This document shows, piece by piece, positions 21,357-33,081 of a stretch of DNA of 64,000 nucleotides; the stretch's first letter is position 1; every line of letters begins with the position of its first letter. The stretch spans positions 1,736,001 to 1,800,000 of the forward strand of contig JAJEJU010000024.1 of assembly GCA_021390615.1 (NCBI GenBank), read 5' to 3'. The position numbers and the translations under genes were made by a program. Source of the stretch: Rhodanobacteraceae bacterium ZG21-1 (GTDB lineage Bacteria; Pseudomonadota; Gammaproteobacteria; Xanthomonadales; Rhodanobacteraceae). The notes beneath the pieces are model-generated. The model saw only the letters and a program-made list of their open reading frames with translations. It searched no databases and was not told the origin of the DNA.

Positions 21357-21386
21357 GTCGGAACACTTTCCAAGGACACGGACGAC

Positions 21387-21740
21387 ATGATCAAGATCGC
21401 GTATGCGAAGCTCGGCTTCTGGAATGGCCTGTTGATCGGCCTGCTGGCCTCGCTGAGCAACCTGGCTCTCATTAGCCTGCTCGGCCTGCTCACGCAAGGA
21501 GGAGCAAGCCACTACGGCCTCGACAGGCTGGGCGATTTCGTCGACCACTATTCCTTTTTCTTTTTGATCGCCTGGCTGCTGCTTTTCACCGGCCTGCCTG
21601 TGGCCTTGCTGCTATGGCATCGCCGCATCCTGTGCCTGCTGGGCATGCTGCTGATGGTCGTGCCGGCAGGAATCTACGCGTGGCTCATGCTCTATGGCAT
21701 AGCCCTGGCCGGGGTCAAATGCCTGGGCTCCTGCGGCTAG
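21387..21740 (+). CDS. Small membrane protein of unknown function
   Basis: The 117-residue protein is mostly hydrophobic with three predicted membrane segments (about 12-35 GLLIGLLASLSNLALISLLG, 52-76, 82-108) and ends VKCLGSCG with two cysteines. AAGGACACGGACGAC precedes the ATG, and it starts 30 bases after the HxlR gene, so it may share that transcript. No family is recognised. Confidence 0.65.
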   Translation: MIKIAYAKLGFWNGLLIGLLASLSNLALISLLGLLTQGGASHYGLDRLGDFVDHYSFFFLIAWLLLFTGLPVALLLWHRRILCLLGMLLMVVPAGIYAWLMLYGIALAGVKCLGSCG

Positions 21741-21899
21741 CCCTATCGATCAGGCAGACAGCGGACACGTTCGATGTCCGGGCTGACCCAAAGGGTGTTG
21801 ACGCGCTGCCCTAACCTGTTACGCGCCTTGAAGCGCATCGCCCGAAGCCCTGTCGACGATCCATGTCGGCCGCGCACACGGCGCGGCTAGAATAGCGGG

Positions 21900-23102
21900 A
21901 TGGCCATCTCCCCCTCTTCCCGCAAGCCGCTGCCGATCGAAGTGCGCGGCAGCGCCGACCGCCCGCTGGGCATGTCGCCGGCGCAGTTTCTGCGCGACTA
22001 CTGGCAGAAGCGCCCGCTGCTGATCCGCCAGGCCTTTCCGGACTTCGTGCCTCCGATCGAGCCGAACGATCTCGCCGGGCTGGCCTGCGAGGAGCACGCG
22101 CTGTCCCGCCTGATCGTGCACGACGAGCGGCGCGACCGCTGGCAGGTGAAGACCGGGCCGCTCAGCGAAGACGATTTCGCCGCCACGCCGGACTCGAACT
22201 GGACCCTGCTGGTGCAGGACGTGGATAAATGGGATGCCGACGTGGCCGCTCTGCTGCAGCCCTTCGGTTTCCTGCCTAGCTGGCGCGTGGACGACGTGAT
22301 GATCTCCTACGCCGAACCCGGCGGCGGCGTCGGTGCGCACGTCGACCAGTACGACGTGTTCCTGCTGCAGGGCCTGGGCCAGCGGCACTGGGCGATCAGC
22401 GACGACCCGGCGGCGCCGAAAGCCTTCCGCACCGACGTCGAACTGAAACAGCTGCAGCAATTCGAGCCCACCCACGAGTGGCTGCTCGAACCGGGCGACA
22501 TGCTGTACCTGCCGCCCGGCGTGCCGCACGACGGCGTGGCCTTCGGCGGACCGTGCATGACCTTCTCGATCGGCATGCGCGCGCCCTCGCAGGCCGAGCT
22601 CACCGGCGATCTGGCCGACTATCTGGCCGAACGCCTGCCGGAAGAGCAGCGCTATGCCGATCCCGACCTCAAGCCCGCCGCTGCCGCTGGCGAGATCGAC
22701 CGCGCGGCGCTGAAGCGCCTGCGCGAGAGCCTGCCGTTCACCGCAGCGCTGGACGAGGACGCCTTGCGCGACTGGTTCGGCCGCTTCATCACCCGCTATC
22801 GCAACGCGCAGACGCCGCTGCCGGCCGTCAAGCCGCTCTCGGAAGCGCAACTGCTCGCCCAGCTGAAGGCTGGCGCCGAACTGCTGCGCCACCCGTGGTC
22901 ACGGCTGGCCTGGAGCGCCGGCCGCATCGGCGCCACGCTTTACGCCAACGGCCAGGCCTATCCCGCCAGCGCGGAGCTGGCTCGCCTGCTGTGCGCGCAA
23001 CGCAGCTTGGGCTTCTCGCGCAAGCCGTCGTCGGCCGAACTGGCCTTGTTGCTGCCCTTGCTCGCGGACGGTCATCTGGTGCTCCGCAGGGCACGCGCAT
23101 GA
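21900..23102 (+). CDS. roxA: Ribosomal protein L16 arginine 3-hydroxylase (JmjC-type, RoxA/YcfD)
   Basis: The 400-residue protein fits RoxA: DYWQKRPLLIRQAFP near the start, WRVDDVMISYAEPGGGVGAHVDQYDVFLLQ with the iron-binding HxD (GAHVDQ), and LEPGDMLYLPPGVPHDG with the distal histidine. The 2-oxoglutarate/Fe(II) double-stranded beta-helix is followed by a dimerisation and winged-helix region. E. coli YcfD hydroxylates an arginine of ribosomal protein uL16. The next gene overlaps the stop by four bases, so the two are coupled. Confidence 0.93.
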   Translation: MAISPSSRKPLPIEVRGSADRPLGMSPAQFLRDYWQKRPLLIRQAFPDFVPPIEPNDLAGLACEEHALSRLIVHDERRDRWQVKTGPLSEDDFAATPDSNWTLLVQDVDKWDADVAALLQPFGFLPSWRVDDVMISYAEPGGGVGAHVDQYDVFLLQGLGQRHWAISDDPAAPKAFRTDVELKQLQQFEPTHEWLLEPGDMLYLPPGVPHDGVAFGGPCMTFSIGMRAPSQAELTGDLADYLAERLPEEQRYADPDLKPAAAAGEIDRAALKRLRESLPFTAALDEDALRDWFGRFITRYRNAQTPLPAVKPLSEAQLLAQLKAGAELLRHPWSRLAWSAGRIGATLYANGQAYPASAELARLLCAQRSLGFSRKPSSAELALLLPLLADGHLVLRRARA

Positions 23103-23602
23103 GCGAGACGCCGCCGCCCGAGGCCGAACGCCTGCCCGCCGGCAGCCGCGGCGAGCTGCAGGCCGCGCGCCTGCAACTGCTGCGTGCAGCGAAGCGACGC
23201 CTGGCCATCCAGTTGCCCTCGCTCGATCCGGACCTGTATGCGAGCACGGAGGAACTGGACGAGTTGCGCCGCATCGCCACCGCCGGGCGCGGCGCCGAGA
23301 TCCGCATCCTGCTGCACGATCCGGCCGCCGCGCTGCGCGAAGACCATCGCCTGATTGCCCTGGTGCAGCGCCTGCCCAGCGTGCTGCAGGTACGCATGCC
23401 GATCGACGAACGCGACCTGGCGCTCGGCGCGGCGTGGCTGCTGACCGATGCCGGCGGCTACCTCTACCAGCCCGACGCCAAGGTCTTCCAGGGGCGGGCA
23501 TCGTCCTGCGACCGGCCCGCCCAGGTTCCGCTGCAGCTGCTGTTCGACGAGCGCTGGGAGCGCGCCGAGCCGGCTTCGATATTGCAGCCTCTGGGCATCT
23601 AA
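23099..23602 (+). CDS. Conserved protein coupled to roxA (DUF7931-like, PLD-like fold suspected)
   Basis: The 167-residue protein starts at an ATG overlapping the roxA stop. It has AAKRRLAIQLPSLDPDLYAS, a mid-region AGRGAEIRILLHDPAAAL and RLPSVLQVRMPIDERDL, and GGYLYQPDAKVFQGRA. The layout resembles half of a phospholipase D-like fold without the HKD motif. Similar proteins accompany acyltransferase or roxA genes in Pseudomonas and xanthomonads, I believe under the name DUF7931, but I cannot verify this here. No signal peptide is seen. Function unknown. Confidence 0.7.
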   Translation: MSETPPPEAERLPAGSRGELQAARLQLLRAAKRRLAIQLPSLDPDLYASTEELDELRRIATAGRGAEIRILLHDPAAALREDHRLIALVQRLPSVLQVRMPIDERDLALGAAWLLTDAGGYLYQPDAKVFQGRASSCDRPAQVPLQLLFDERWERAEPASILQPLGI

Positions 23603-23756
23603 CGTTCTGCTTCGTGCCTGGATCGCCGGTCCGGGCTGGCGCGCCGGCTTGGCCGGATGAACCCGTCCTGAGCCGGATGCCGTGCGCAGCAAGCGGCAAA
23701 CCGCATCAAACCGGGCCTTTGCACCGAAGGCCGGTCGTCGCAGCTTCACCTTGGTG

Positions 23757-23787
23757 TTGGCGCGGCGCAACAGGCGAAGGCTATAAT
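23757..23787 (+). promoter_or_regulatory. Candidate promoter of sucA-sucB-lpdA
   Basis: A perfect TATAAT (23782-23787) lies 73 bases before the sucA start. TTGGCG (23757-23762) is the best -35 candidate, but the 19-base spacer is long, so the -35 assignment is weak. Confidence 0.5.
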
Positions 23788-23860
23788 TAACAAGATTTCC
23801 CCAGCCGTCCGCGGCCTTCTCGCGTATGGCGGCAAGCCTCCCTTCCCTGCCGGTGGTGAC

Positions 23861-26704
23861 GTGAGCACAAACCTGATCCGCGAGTTCTTCGAATCCTCCC
23901 AACTCGCCGGCGGCAACGCCGACTATGTCGAACAACTCTACGCTTCCTGGCTTGCCGACCCCGCGTCGGTCTCCGCCGAATGGAGCCAGTACTTCCAGGC
24001 CTTCAAGGGCCGCGAGGCGGGAGACGTCTCCCACGACACCGCGATCGCACGCATCGAAGCCGCCCAGAAGCAGCGCCGCTCGGGCGTCGGCGCCGCCCCG
24101 GTGGACGATGAGCACGCACGCAAGCAGGCCGGCGTGCTGCGCCTGCTGACCGCCTACCGTTCACGCGGCCATCTGGCCGCCGACCTCGATCCGCTGGGCC
24201 TGGCCCGCAAGATGGAAGCGCCGGATCTCGGCCTGCCCTTCCATGGCCTCGGCGACGCCGACCTCGACACCGAATTCGACTGCGGCAATTTCGCCGGCGG
24301 CGGCCAGCGCATGAAGCTGCGCGAGCTGCTGGCCCGCCTGAAGAAGGTCTACACCAGCACGATCGGTGTGGAATTCATGCACATCTCCGACCACGCGCAG
24401 CGCAACTGGCTGTACACCCGCCTGGAGCAGGCCAACGGCAGCGCCAACCTGGACAAGGCCGGCAAGCAGCGCGTGATGGACGGCCTCACCGCCGCCGAGG
24501 GCCTGGAGCGCTACCTGCACACCAAGTACGTCGGCCAGAAGCGCTTCTCGCTGGAAGGCGGCGACAGCCTGATCCCGATGATGGACGACGTGGTCCGCGC
24601 CGCCGGCGACAACGGCATCAAGGACCTGGTGATCGGCATGGCCCATCGCGGCCGCCTGAACATGCTGGTCAACATCCTGGGCAAGCCGCCGAAGACGCTG
24701 TTCAACGAGTTCGAAGGCAAGTTCGAGCATCACGACGACGACCCGGGCCATTCCGGCGACGTGAAGTACCACATGGGCTTCTCCGCCGACGTGCGCACGC
24801 CCAAGGGCGGCGTGCACGTGGCGCTGGCCTTCAACCCGTCGCACCTGGAAATCGTCAATCCGGTGGTGGCCGGTTCGGTGCACGCGCGCCAGGTGCGCCG
24901 CAAGGACAACGAGCGCAAGCAGTCGCTGGCCGTGCTGATCCACGGCGACGCTGCCCTGGCCGGCCAGGGCGTGAACATGGAACTGTTCAACATGTCGCAG
25001 GCGCGCGGCTTCCGCATCGGCGGCACCCTGCACATCGTGGTGAACAACCAGGTAGGCTTCACCACCTCCAACCCGCAGGACGCGCGCTCCACTCTGTACT
25101 GCACCGACCTGGCCAAGATGGTCAATGCGCCGGTGTTCCACGTGAACGGCGACGATCCGGAAGCGGTGATCCAGGTCACCCGCCTGGCCTACGACTTCCG
25201 CAAGCAGTTCCTCAAGGACGTGATGATCGACCTGGTGTGCTACCGCCGCCACGGCCACAACGAGGCTGACGAGCCGGCCGCCACCCAGCCGGTGATGTAC
25301 CAGATCATCCGCAAACGCCCGACCGCGCGCGAGCTGTACGCGCAGCAGCTGGTGAAGGAAGGCGTGATGGCCGAGGGCGACGCGCAGAAGCAGTTCGACG
25401 CCTACCGCGACCGCCTCGAAGCCGGCGCCGCCATGACCGACCTGCACCCGTCGCTGACCAAGGACGTGGAAGTGGACTGGACCCAGTTCGTCGGCAAGAA
25501 GCTTTCCACCCCGGTCAACACCGGGGTGCCGAAGGCCAAGCTGGTCGAGCTGGCCAAGCGCATCCTCGACCTGCCGACGGACCTGACCCTGCAGTCGCGC
25601 GTCGCCAAGATCTACGACGACCGCCGCAAGATGGCCAGCGGCGAGCAGGCGGGCGACTGGGGCTTTGCCGAGAATCTCGCCTACGCCACCCTGATCGACG
25701 AAGGCCACAACCTGCGCATGGTCGGCCAGGACTCCGGCCGCGGCACCTTCTTCCATCGCCATGCCGTGCTGCATGACCAGAAGGACGGCCACACCTTCAT
25801 GCCGCTGGCCACGCTGCGCGACGACGCCAACGTCGAGGTGATCGACTCGCTGCTCAGCGAAGAGGCGGTGATGGCCTTCGAATACGGCCATGCCACCACC
25901 GATCCGTACACGCTCAACATCTGGGAAGGCCAGTTCGGCGACTTCGCCAACGGCGCCCAGGTGGTGATCGACCAGTTCATCAGCTCCGGCGAAGCCAAGT
26001 GGGACCGCCTGTGCGGCCTGGCCCTGTATCTGCCGCACGGCTACGAAGGCCAGGGCCCGGAGCATTCCTCCGCCCGCCTGGAGCGCTTCCTGCAGCTGTG
26101 CGCGCTGGAGAACATGCAGGTCTGCGTGCCCACCACGCCGGCGCAGGATTTCCACATGATCCGCCGCCAGATGCTGCGCCCGGTGCGCAAGCCGCTGATC
26201 GTGATGACGCCCAAGTCGCTGCTGCGCCACAAGCTGGCCGTGTCCACCCTGGACGAGCTGGCCAACGGCAGCTTCCAGCTGGTGATCGGCGAGCACCGCG
26301 AGCTGCCGGCGAAGAAGGTCAAGCGCGTGGTGCTGTGCTCGGGCAAGGTCTACTACGACCTGCTGGAAGAAGCCGAGAAGCGCGGACTGAAGGACGTCGC
26401 CATCGTGCGCGTCGAGCAGTTGTATCCGTTCCCGCGCCCCGAGGTGGCGGCTGAACTGGAGAAGTATCCTGCGGCCAAGGAAGTGATCTGGTGCCAGGAA
26501 GAGCCGATGAACCAGGGCGCCTGGTTCCAGATCCGCCACCACCTGCAAGCCTGCGTGGGCAACAAGCAGAGCCTGTCGTACGCCGGTCGTGCCCGCTCGC
26601 CCGCGCCGGCGGCTGGCCACCTCAACGATCACGTCGCCGAGCAGGCGGCCCTCGTCGAGCAGGCCCTGGCCGCGCCGGTCGGTTCCGATCATTCCGCCGA
26701 ATAA
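23861..26704 (+). CDS. sucA: 2-oxoglutarate dehydrogenase E1 component
   Basis: The 947-residue protein starts at a GTG (MSTNLIREFFESSQLAGGNADYVEQLYASW). It has the E1 landmarks YRSRGHLAADLDPLG, IGMAHRGRLNMLVNILGK, and the thiamine-diphosphate motif from HGDAALAGQGV to VVNNQVGFTT. RYHG-type CYRRHGHNEADEP and LPHGYEGQGPEHSSAR in the C-terminal half also fit. It decarboxylates 2-oxoglutarate and transfers succinyl to lipoyl-E2. It is followed by sucB and lpdA, so the whole complex is encoded together. Length is standard. Confidence 0.97.
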   Translation: MSTNLIREFFESSQLAGGNADYVEQLYASWLADPASVSAEWSQYFQAFKGREAGDVSHDTAIARIEAAQKQRRSGVGAAPVDDEHARKQAGVLRLLTAYRSRGHLAADLDPLGLARKMEAPDLGLPFHGLGDADLDTEFDCGNFAGGGQRMKLRELLARLKKVYTSTIGVEFMHISDHAQRNWLYTRLEQANGSANLDKAGKQRVMDGLTAAEGLERYLHTKYVGQKRFSLEGGDSLIPMMDDVVRAAGDNGIKDLVIGMAHRGRLNMLVNILGKPPKTLFNEFEGKFEHHDDDPGHSGDVKYHMGFSADVRTPKGGVHVALAFNPSHLEIVNPVVAGSVHARQVRRKDNERKQSLAVLIHGDAALAGQGVNMELFNMSQARGFRIGGTLHIVVNNQVGFTTSNPQDARSTLYCTDLAKMVNAPVFHVNGDDPEAVIQVTRLAYDFRKQFLKDVMIDLVCYRRHGHNEADEPAATQPVMYQIIRKRPTARELYAQQLVKEGVMAEGDAQKQFDAYRDRLEAGAAMTDLHPSLTKDVEVDWTQFVGKKLSTPVNTGVPKAKLVELAKRILDLPTDLTLQSRVAKIYDDRRKMASGEQAGDWGFAENLAYATLIDEGHNLRMVGQDSGRGTFFHRHAVLHDQKDGHTFMPLATLRDDANVEVIDSLLSEEAVMAFEYGHATTDPYTLNIWEGQFGDFANGAQVVIDQFISSGEAKWDRLCGLALYLPHGYEGQGPEHSSARLERFLQLCALENMQVCVPTTPAQDFHMIRRQMLRPVRKPLIVMTPKSLLRHKLAVSTLDELANGSFQLVIGEHRELPAKKVKRVVLCSGKVYYDLLEEAEKRGLKDVAIVRVEQLYPFPRPEVAAELEKYPAAKEVIWCQEEPMNQGAWFQIRHHLQACVGNKQSLSYAGRARSPAPAAGHLNDHVAEQAALVEQALAAPVGSDHSAE

Positions 26705-26788
26705 AGCCCGTGTTTAGGCATGCGGCCAGGACGACCGCTTCTTGACCTTCGCGCTCACGGACGAGCGCACAAAACCTAAGGATTCGCT

Positions 26789-28000
<1,212 letters not shown>

Positions 28001-28094
28001 GCGCCCCCGCTCACGTGCCATAGGTAACGAAGCTCTGGCAGCGAGCGTGGGGCAACACTCACGTTCGCTGCAAACCTCCCCCGCTTCACCCTGA

Positions 28095-29555
<1,461 letters not shown>

Positions 29556-29560
29556 AAACC

Positions 29561-29583
29561 GGCGGCGCCCGCATCGCGCCGCC
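29561..29583 (+). terminator. GC-rich hairpin after lpdA
   Basis: GGCGGCGC (29561-29568) pairs perfectly with GCGCCGCC (29576-29583) around a seven-base loop, five bases after the lpdA stop. There is no T-run, so it may be a weak terminator or an mRNA-stabilising hairpin. Confidence 0.4.
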
Positions 29584-29640
29584 TTCGCTCACCCGACGAC
29601 CCGTCCTCAACAGGCGGGTCTCGCGTTTCCGGGGTTCTCC

Positions 29641-30249
29641 ATGGCTGACATCCGCTCCATCTGCGTGTACTGCGGCTCCAACAGCGGTCACCATCCCGAG
29701 TACGTCGCACAGGCCCGCGCCTTCGGCACCGAGCTGGCGCGGCGCGACATCGCCCTGGTGTTCGGCGGCGGCAAGGTCGGCCTGATGGGCAACGTGGCCG
29801 ACGCCGTGCTGGCCGCCGGCGGCCGCGCGATCGGGGTGATCCCGCGCCATCTGGTCGACCGCGAGGTGGCCCATCACGGCCTCACCGAGCTGCAGGTGGT
29901 CGACACCATGCACCAGCGCAAGACCCGCATGTATGAGCTGTCCCAGGCCTTCGTCGCCTTGCCCGGCGGCTTCGGCACGCTGGACGAGATGTTCGAGATG
30001 CTGACCTGGGCTCAGCTCGGCCTGCACACCTGGCCCTGCGCCTTCCTCGATGTGCGCGGCTATTACCGCAAGCTGCAGCAGGCCGTGAACCACATGGTCG
30101 ACGAAGGCTTCGTGCGCGCCGAGCAGCGCGACGGCGTCTGGTTCGGCGAGGACATGCAGGCCCTGTTCGACTGGATGACGCACTATCGCGCCAGCTACAC
30201 GCCGAAATGGACCGATCCGGCGGTGATCGCCGCCCCCGCCAGCGAATAG
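29641..30249 (+). CDS. LOG-family protein (TIGR00730; cytokinin riboside monophosphate phosphoribohydrolase type)
   Basis: The 202-residue protein starts ICVYCGSNSGHHPEYV and has VFGGGKVGLMGNVADA and the catalytic motif ALPGGFGTLDEMFEML with upstream MHQRKTRMYELS, all diagnostic of LOG proteins. Members release free bases from nucleoside 5'-monophosphates (AMP or cytokinin nucleotides). It lies 85 bases after lpdA in the same direction and could be read through from that operon. Whether it makes cytokinin or acts in nucleotide salvage cannot be told. Confidence 0.93.
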   Translation: MADIRSICVYCGSNSGHHPEYVAQARAFGTELARRDIALVFGGGKVGLMGNVADAVLAAGGRAIGVIPRHLVDREVAHHGLTELQVVDTMHQRKTRMYELSQAFVALPGGFGTLDEMFEMLTWAQLGLHTWPCAFLDVRGYYRKLQQAVNHMVDEGFVRAEQRDGVWFGEDMQALFDWMTHYRASYTPKWTDPAVIAAPASE

Positions 30250-30578
30250 CTTCCCGCCGCGCTGCAAGGAAGCGGCGCGCGCTCCGCTATCGGCCCCCGG
30301 CAAACAAGAAGCCGTGCGCTTCTCGGCGCCGGAAGTGCGACCACGCCCGTGCGCTTTCGCATTCGTCATGGCGAGCCTAGCCATCGCGCCGGTGTCGAGA
30401 CGCTTGCCGAGACTGTCATCGCGCCCCGATCTGCATCGGGCCGCCGCTGTGGGGCCTGAACGGCTATCCTATGTGCCGCTGCCGCGTGACCGGACGTCTC
30501 GCCGTCGACCGGGGGAACGCGCGGGCCGCCGCGATGGCGCGAGTCCCTGCGGATCGTCGCCGCCGGCGATGGTTGCGC
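30250..30578. other. Intergenic stretch without a supported gene
   Basis: About 330 bases of GC-rich sequence between the LOG gene and the pilH promoter. A 96-codon open frame on the plus strand here has no ribosome binding site and looks like composition-driven noise. No terminator with a T-run was seen. Confidence 0.55.
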
Positions 30579-30607
30579 TTGGAACCACCGTTGGCGCAGC
30601 TTAGAAT
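30579..30607 (+). promoter_or_regulatory. Sigma70 promoter of the pilH-like gene
   Basis: TTGGAA (30579-30584), a 17-base spacer and TAGAAT (30602-30607) precede the gene, which starts at 30638 behind an AGGGGG ribosome binding site. Confidence 0.7.
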
Positions 30608-30637
30608 CCAAGGCAACTACTAGGGGGTTCACACCTT

Positions 30638-31003
30638 ATGGCTCGTATCCTGATCGTCGACGATTCGCCGTCGCAGCTGCTTGGCATCAAGCGCATCGTC
30701 GAAAAGCTCGGGCATGAACCGCTCACCGCCGAAGACGGCGCAGCCGGCGTGGAAGTCGCTCGCCGCGAGAAGCCCGACCTGATCCTGATGGACGTGGTGA
30801 TGCCCAACCTCAACGGCTTCCAGGCCACCCGCACCATCAGCAAGGATGCGGACACCGCGCATATTCCGATCGTGCTGGTCACCACCAAGGACCAGGAAAC
30901 CGACAAGGTATGGGGCCTGCGCCAGGGCGCCAGGGCCTACGTCACCAAGCCGATCAAGGAAGAGGAACTGGTCGCCACGCTGAAGAGCCTGCTGCCGGGC
31001 TGA
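30638..31003 (+). CDS. pilH: Single-domain response regulator, PilH-like
   Basis: The 121-residue protein is a bare receiver domain: acidic pocket DDS near residue 8, phospho-acceptor Asp in LILMDVVMPNLNGF, conserved Thr in LVTTKDQETD and Lys in YVTKPIKEEEL. The sequence, especially DKVWGLRQGARAYVTKP, is close to PilH of the Pil-Chp twitching motility system, which affects PilT-driven pilus retraction. PilG is the main alternative. It has its own promoter and terminator, so it is a one-gene unit here. Confidence 0.85.
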   Translation: MARILIVDDSPSQLLGIKRIVEKLGHEPLTAEDGAAGVEVARREKPDLILMDVVMPNLNGFQATRTISKDADTAHIPIVLVTTKDQETDKVWGLRQGARAYVTKPIKEEELVATLKSLLPG

Positions 31004-31026
31004 GCGGTTCCCTGTTCGACAAAAGC

Positions 31027-31054
31027 AGCCCCCGCGCAAGCGGGGGCTTTTTTT
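31027..31054 (+). terminator. Rho-independent terminator after pilH
   Basis: AGCCCCCGC (31027-31035) pairs perfectly with GCGGGGGCT (31040-31048) around a GCAA loop, followed by seven T. It starts 24 bases after the stop codon. Confidence 0.95.
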
Positions 31055-31332
31055 GTGCGTGAGGCGCATGGTTTCGCGCATAGACAGAGAGGCAGCCAGC
31101 CGCAGCGATCGGCGTGCAAGCCGAGCAAGCATGAGAAGCGCCTGCCGGCTCAACCGACGGGCGCGGGGCTGTGCACAGGCTGGGCCAATCCGAGCGGATG
31201 GCTCATCGATGGCTGCGATGCAGCCTACCGCTCTCGATGCGGCCCGTGCTCATGCCTCGATCGATTCGAACGAGAGCGCTCGTGAACCGCAGCGGAAAGC
31301 CGCACAACTTACGAAGAGGCATGGAGCTCCGT

Positions 31333-32868
31333 CTAAGCCTGGTCCACGCAGACCGGCGACGACTTCGTCTTGGCCGAAGGGAATACCGCGTAGCTCAGCC
31401 CTGCGAGTAGCCAGACGCCGATCCCGCCATAAAGCAGCACCAGGCCGAAACCATGCGCGAGCGCGGCGTGGGCGAGCGCCGGCGACAGCGACGCCACGGG
31501 TTGGCCGGCGGCGATCGCCGCTGCAGTCCCACGCAAGGTGGTTTCAGGCAGTGTCGGCGACACTGCGCGCAACTGCGCCAGCACCCCTTGCAGCAGCACG
31601 AAGCCCATCAAGGCGATATTGACCGCCAGGGTGATCAGCCGCGCGCTCATGTCGATGCCGGAGGCCATGCCGGCCCGCTCGGCCGGCACGGCGGCGGTGG
31701 TGGTATTGGTCACCGGCGTATTGGTCAGGCCCAGGCCGATGCCAGCCAGCAGCGCGCCGGGCAGCATGCTCAGCCAGCTGGCGTCGGCGACACTGCTGCC
31801 TCGATACATCAGCATGAAGCCCAGGCCGATCACGCCCATGCCGGCGGGGATCACCACCCGTGGCCCGAAGCGCAACACCAGCCGCTCAGCCAGCGGCGGC
31901 GTCGCCAGAGTGGGCAGCGTGTAGGCCAGCAGGGCCAGCCCGGCCTGCACCGCGTCATAGCCGAGACCGCTCTGGAAAAAGATCGGCAGGTAAATCATGC
32001 AGGGCCAGAAGCTGAAATTCATGCCGACCGAACCCAGGATGGCGCCGGAGAAATCCCGGATGCCGAACACGGCGAAATCGAACATCGGGCGTGGATGCAC
32101 TCGCTCGGCCCACAAGAAGGCGATAAAGCTCAAGCCGGCCAGCGCGAGGATGCCGAGGGCTTTTGCGCTGGCAAAACCCAACTCCGGCCCCTGCGTGATG
32201 AAGTAGGTCACGCCGAACACCGCCAGCGACAGGAACAGGATGCCGAAGACGTCCAGACGTCCGGCATGGGCATCGCGGGACTCCTCGACACTGAGCAGCG
32301 CCAGGGTCAGGGTCAGCGCGGTCAGCAGCACATGGACCAGAAAGACCCAGCGCCAGTCCGACAAGGCCACGATGGTTCCGCCGACGATAGGGCCGAAGCC
32401 CAGCCCGACGCCGAACACGATGCCCCATAAGGCGAACGCCCGCGCACGCTCGCGGCTTTCGCGAAACTGCTGGGACAGGATGGCGATCTGGCAGATCAGC
32501 ATGGCGCCGCCGCCCAGGCCCTGCAGAAAGCGCCCGACGATCAGCACGTCCGCCCGCTGGGCCAGTCCGCAGAGCAGCGAGGTGGCGCCGAACAGGCACA
32601 GGCTGCCGAGGAATACGCGCTTGCGTCCGTAGCGATCGGCCAGGGTACCCGCCGCCATCAGCACGGTGGTGCAGGCGATGGTGTAGGCGTTCATCACCCA
32701 CTGCATGTCCTTGAAGCCGGCATGCAGCAGCTTTTCGAGGATCGGCAGGATCACCGGCACGCTGGAGATTTCCAGGCCGAACATCAGAGAAGCGAGGGTG
32801 ATCGCGAACAGCGCGACGAGGTTCTTGCGGGACGAGAGGCTGGACATGGACTGGCTGGATCGTGGCAT
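31333..32868 (-). CDS. MFS drug-efflux transporter, DHA2 (14-segment) family
   Basis: The protein has about 511 residues from the ATG at 32868 (MPRSSQSMSSLSSRK); the ATG at 32847 is equally possible. The open frame reaches further upstream without family resemblance. It has about 14 hydrophobic segments and MFS motifs GTLADRYGRKRVFLG (motif A) and GRFLQGLGGGAMLICQIAIL (motif B). GIVFGVGLGFGPIVGG is the antiporter motif C, which marks export. Drug or metabolite efflux across the inner membrane is likely. It is divergent from a LysR gene that may regulate it. Confidence 0.88.
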   Translation of the reverse strand: MPRSSQSMSSLSSRKNLVALFAITLASLMFGLEISSVPVILPILEKLLHAGFKDMQWVMNAYTIACTTVLMAAGTLADRYGRKRVFLGSLCLFGATSLLCGLAQRADVLIVGRFLQGLGGGAMLICQIAILSQQFRESRERARAFALWGIVFGVGLGFGPIVGGTIVALSDWRWVFLVHVLLTALTLTLALLSVEESRDAHAGRLDVFGILFLSLAVFGVTYFITQGPELGFASAKALGILALAGLSFIAFLWAERVHPRPMFDFAVFGIRDFSGAILGSVGMNFSFWPCMIYLPIFFQSGLGYDAVQAGLALLAYTLPTLATPPLAERLVLRFGPRVVIPAGMGVIGLGFMLMYRGSSVADASWLSMLPGALLAGIGLGLTNTPVTNTTTAAVPAERAGMASGIDMSARLITLAVNIALMGFVLLQGVLAQLRAVSPTLPETTLRGTAAAIAAGQPVASLSPALAHAALAHGFGLVLLYGGIGVWLLAGLSYAVFPSAKTKSSPVCVDQA

Positions 32869-33047
32869 CGATGCCGCATAGGCCCGGCATCGTTGAGCCG
32901 TCCATCGCTCCGTCAGGGGCGACACTATCTGCGCCGCTGCGAGGCCGCACGCCAAGGAACTCAGGGGGCGGGCGGTTCCTGCATGGGGCGCACGGAGGGG
33001 ATGGACGCGGGCCATTCTGGGCGCCACACTTTCATGATGGAAATGAT

Positions 33048-33065
33048 TAGATTTTGTGGAATCTA
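33048..33065. promoter_or_regulatory. LysR-type inverted repeat between the MFS and LysR genes
   Basis: TAGATT (33048-33053), six bases, AATCTA (33060-33065) is a perfect inverted repeat of the size of LysR boxes, in an AT-rich patch just upstream of the LysR start. Confidence 0.55.
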
Positions 33066-33081
33066 TTAATCATCATCATTG

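Noticed and set aside
30314-30604. 96-codon plus-strand frame before pilH
   Set aside because: It covers the pilH promoter, has no ribosome binding site and is Arg/Pro-rich noise.
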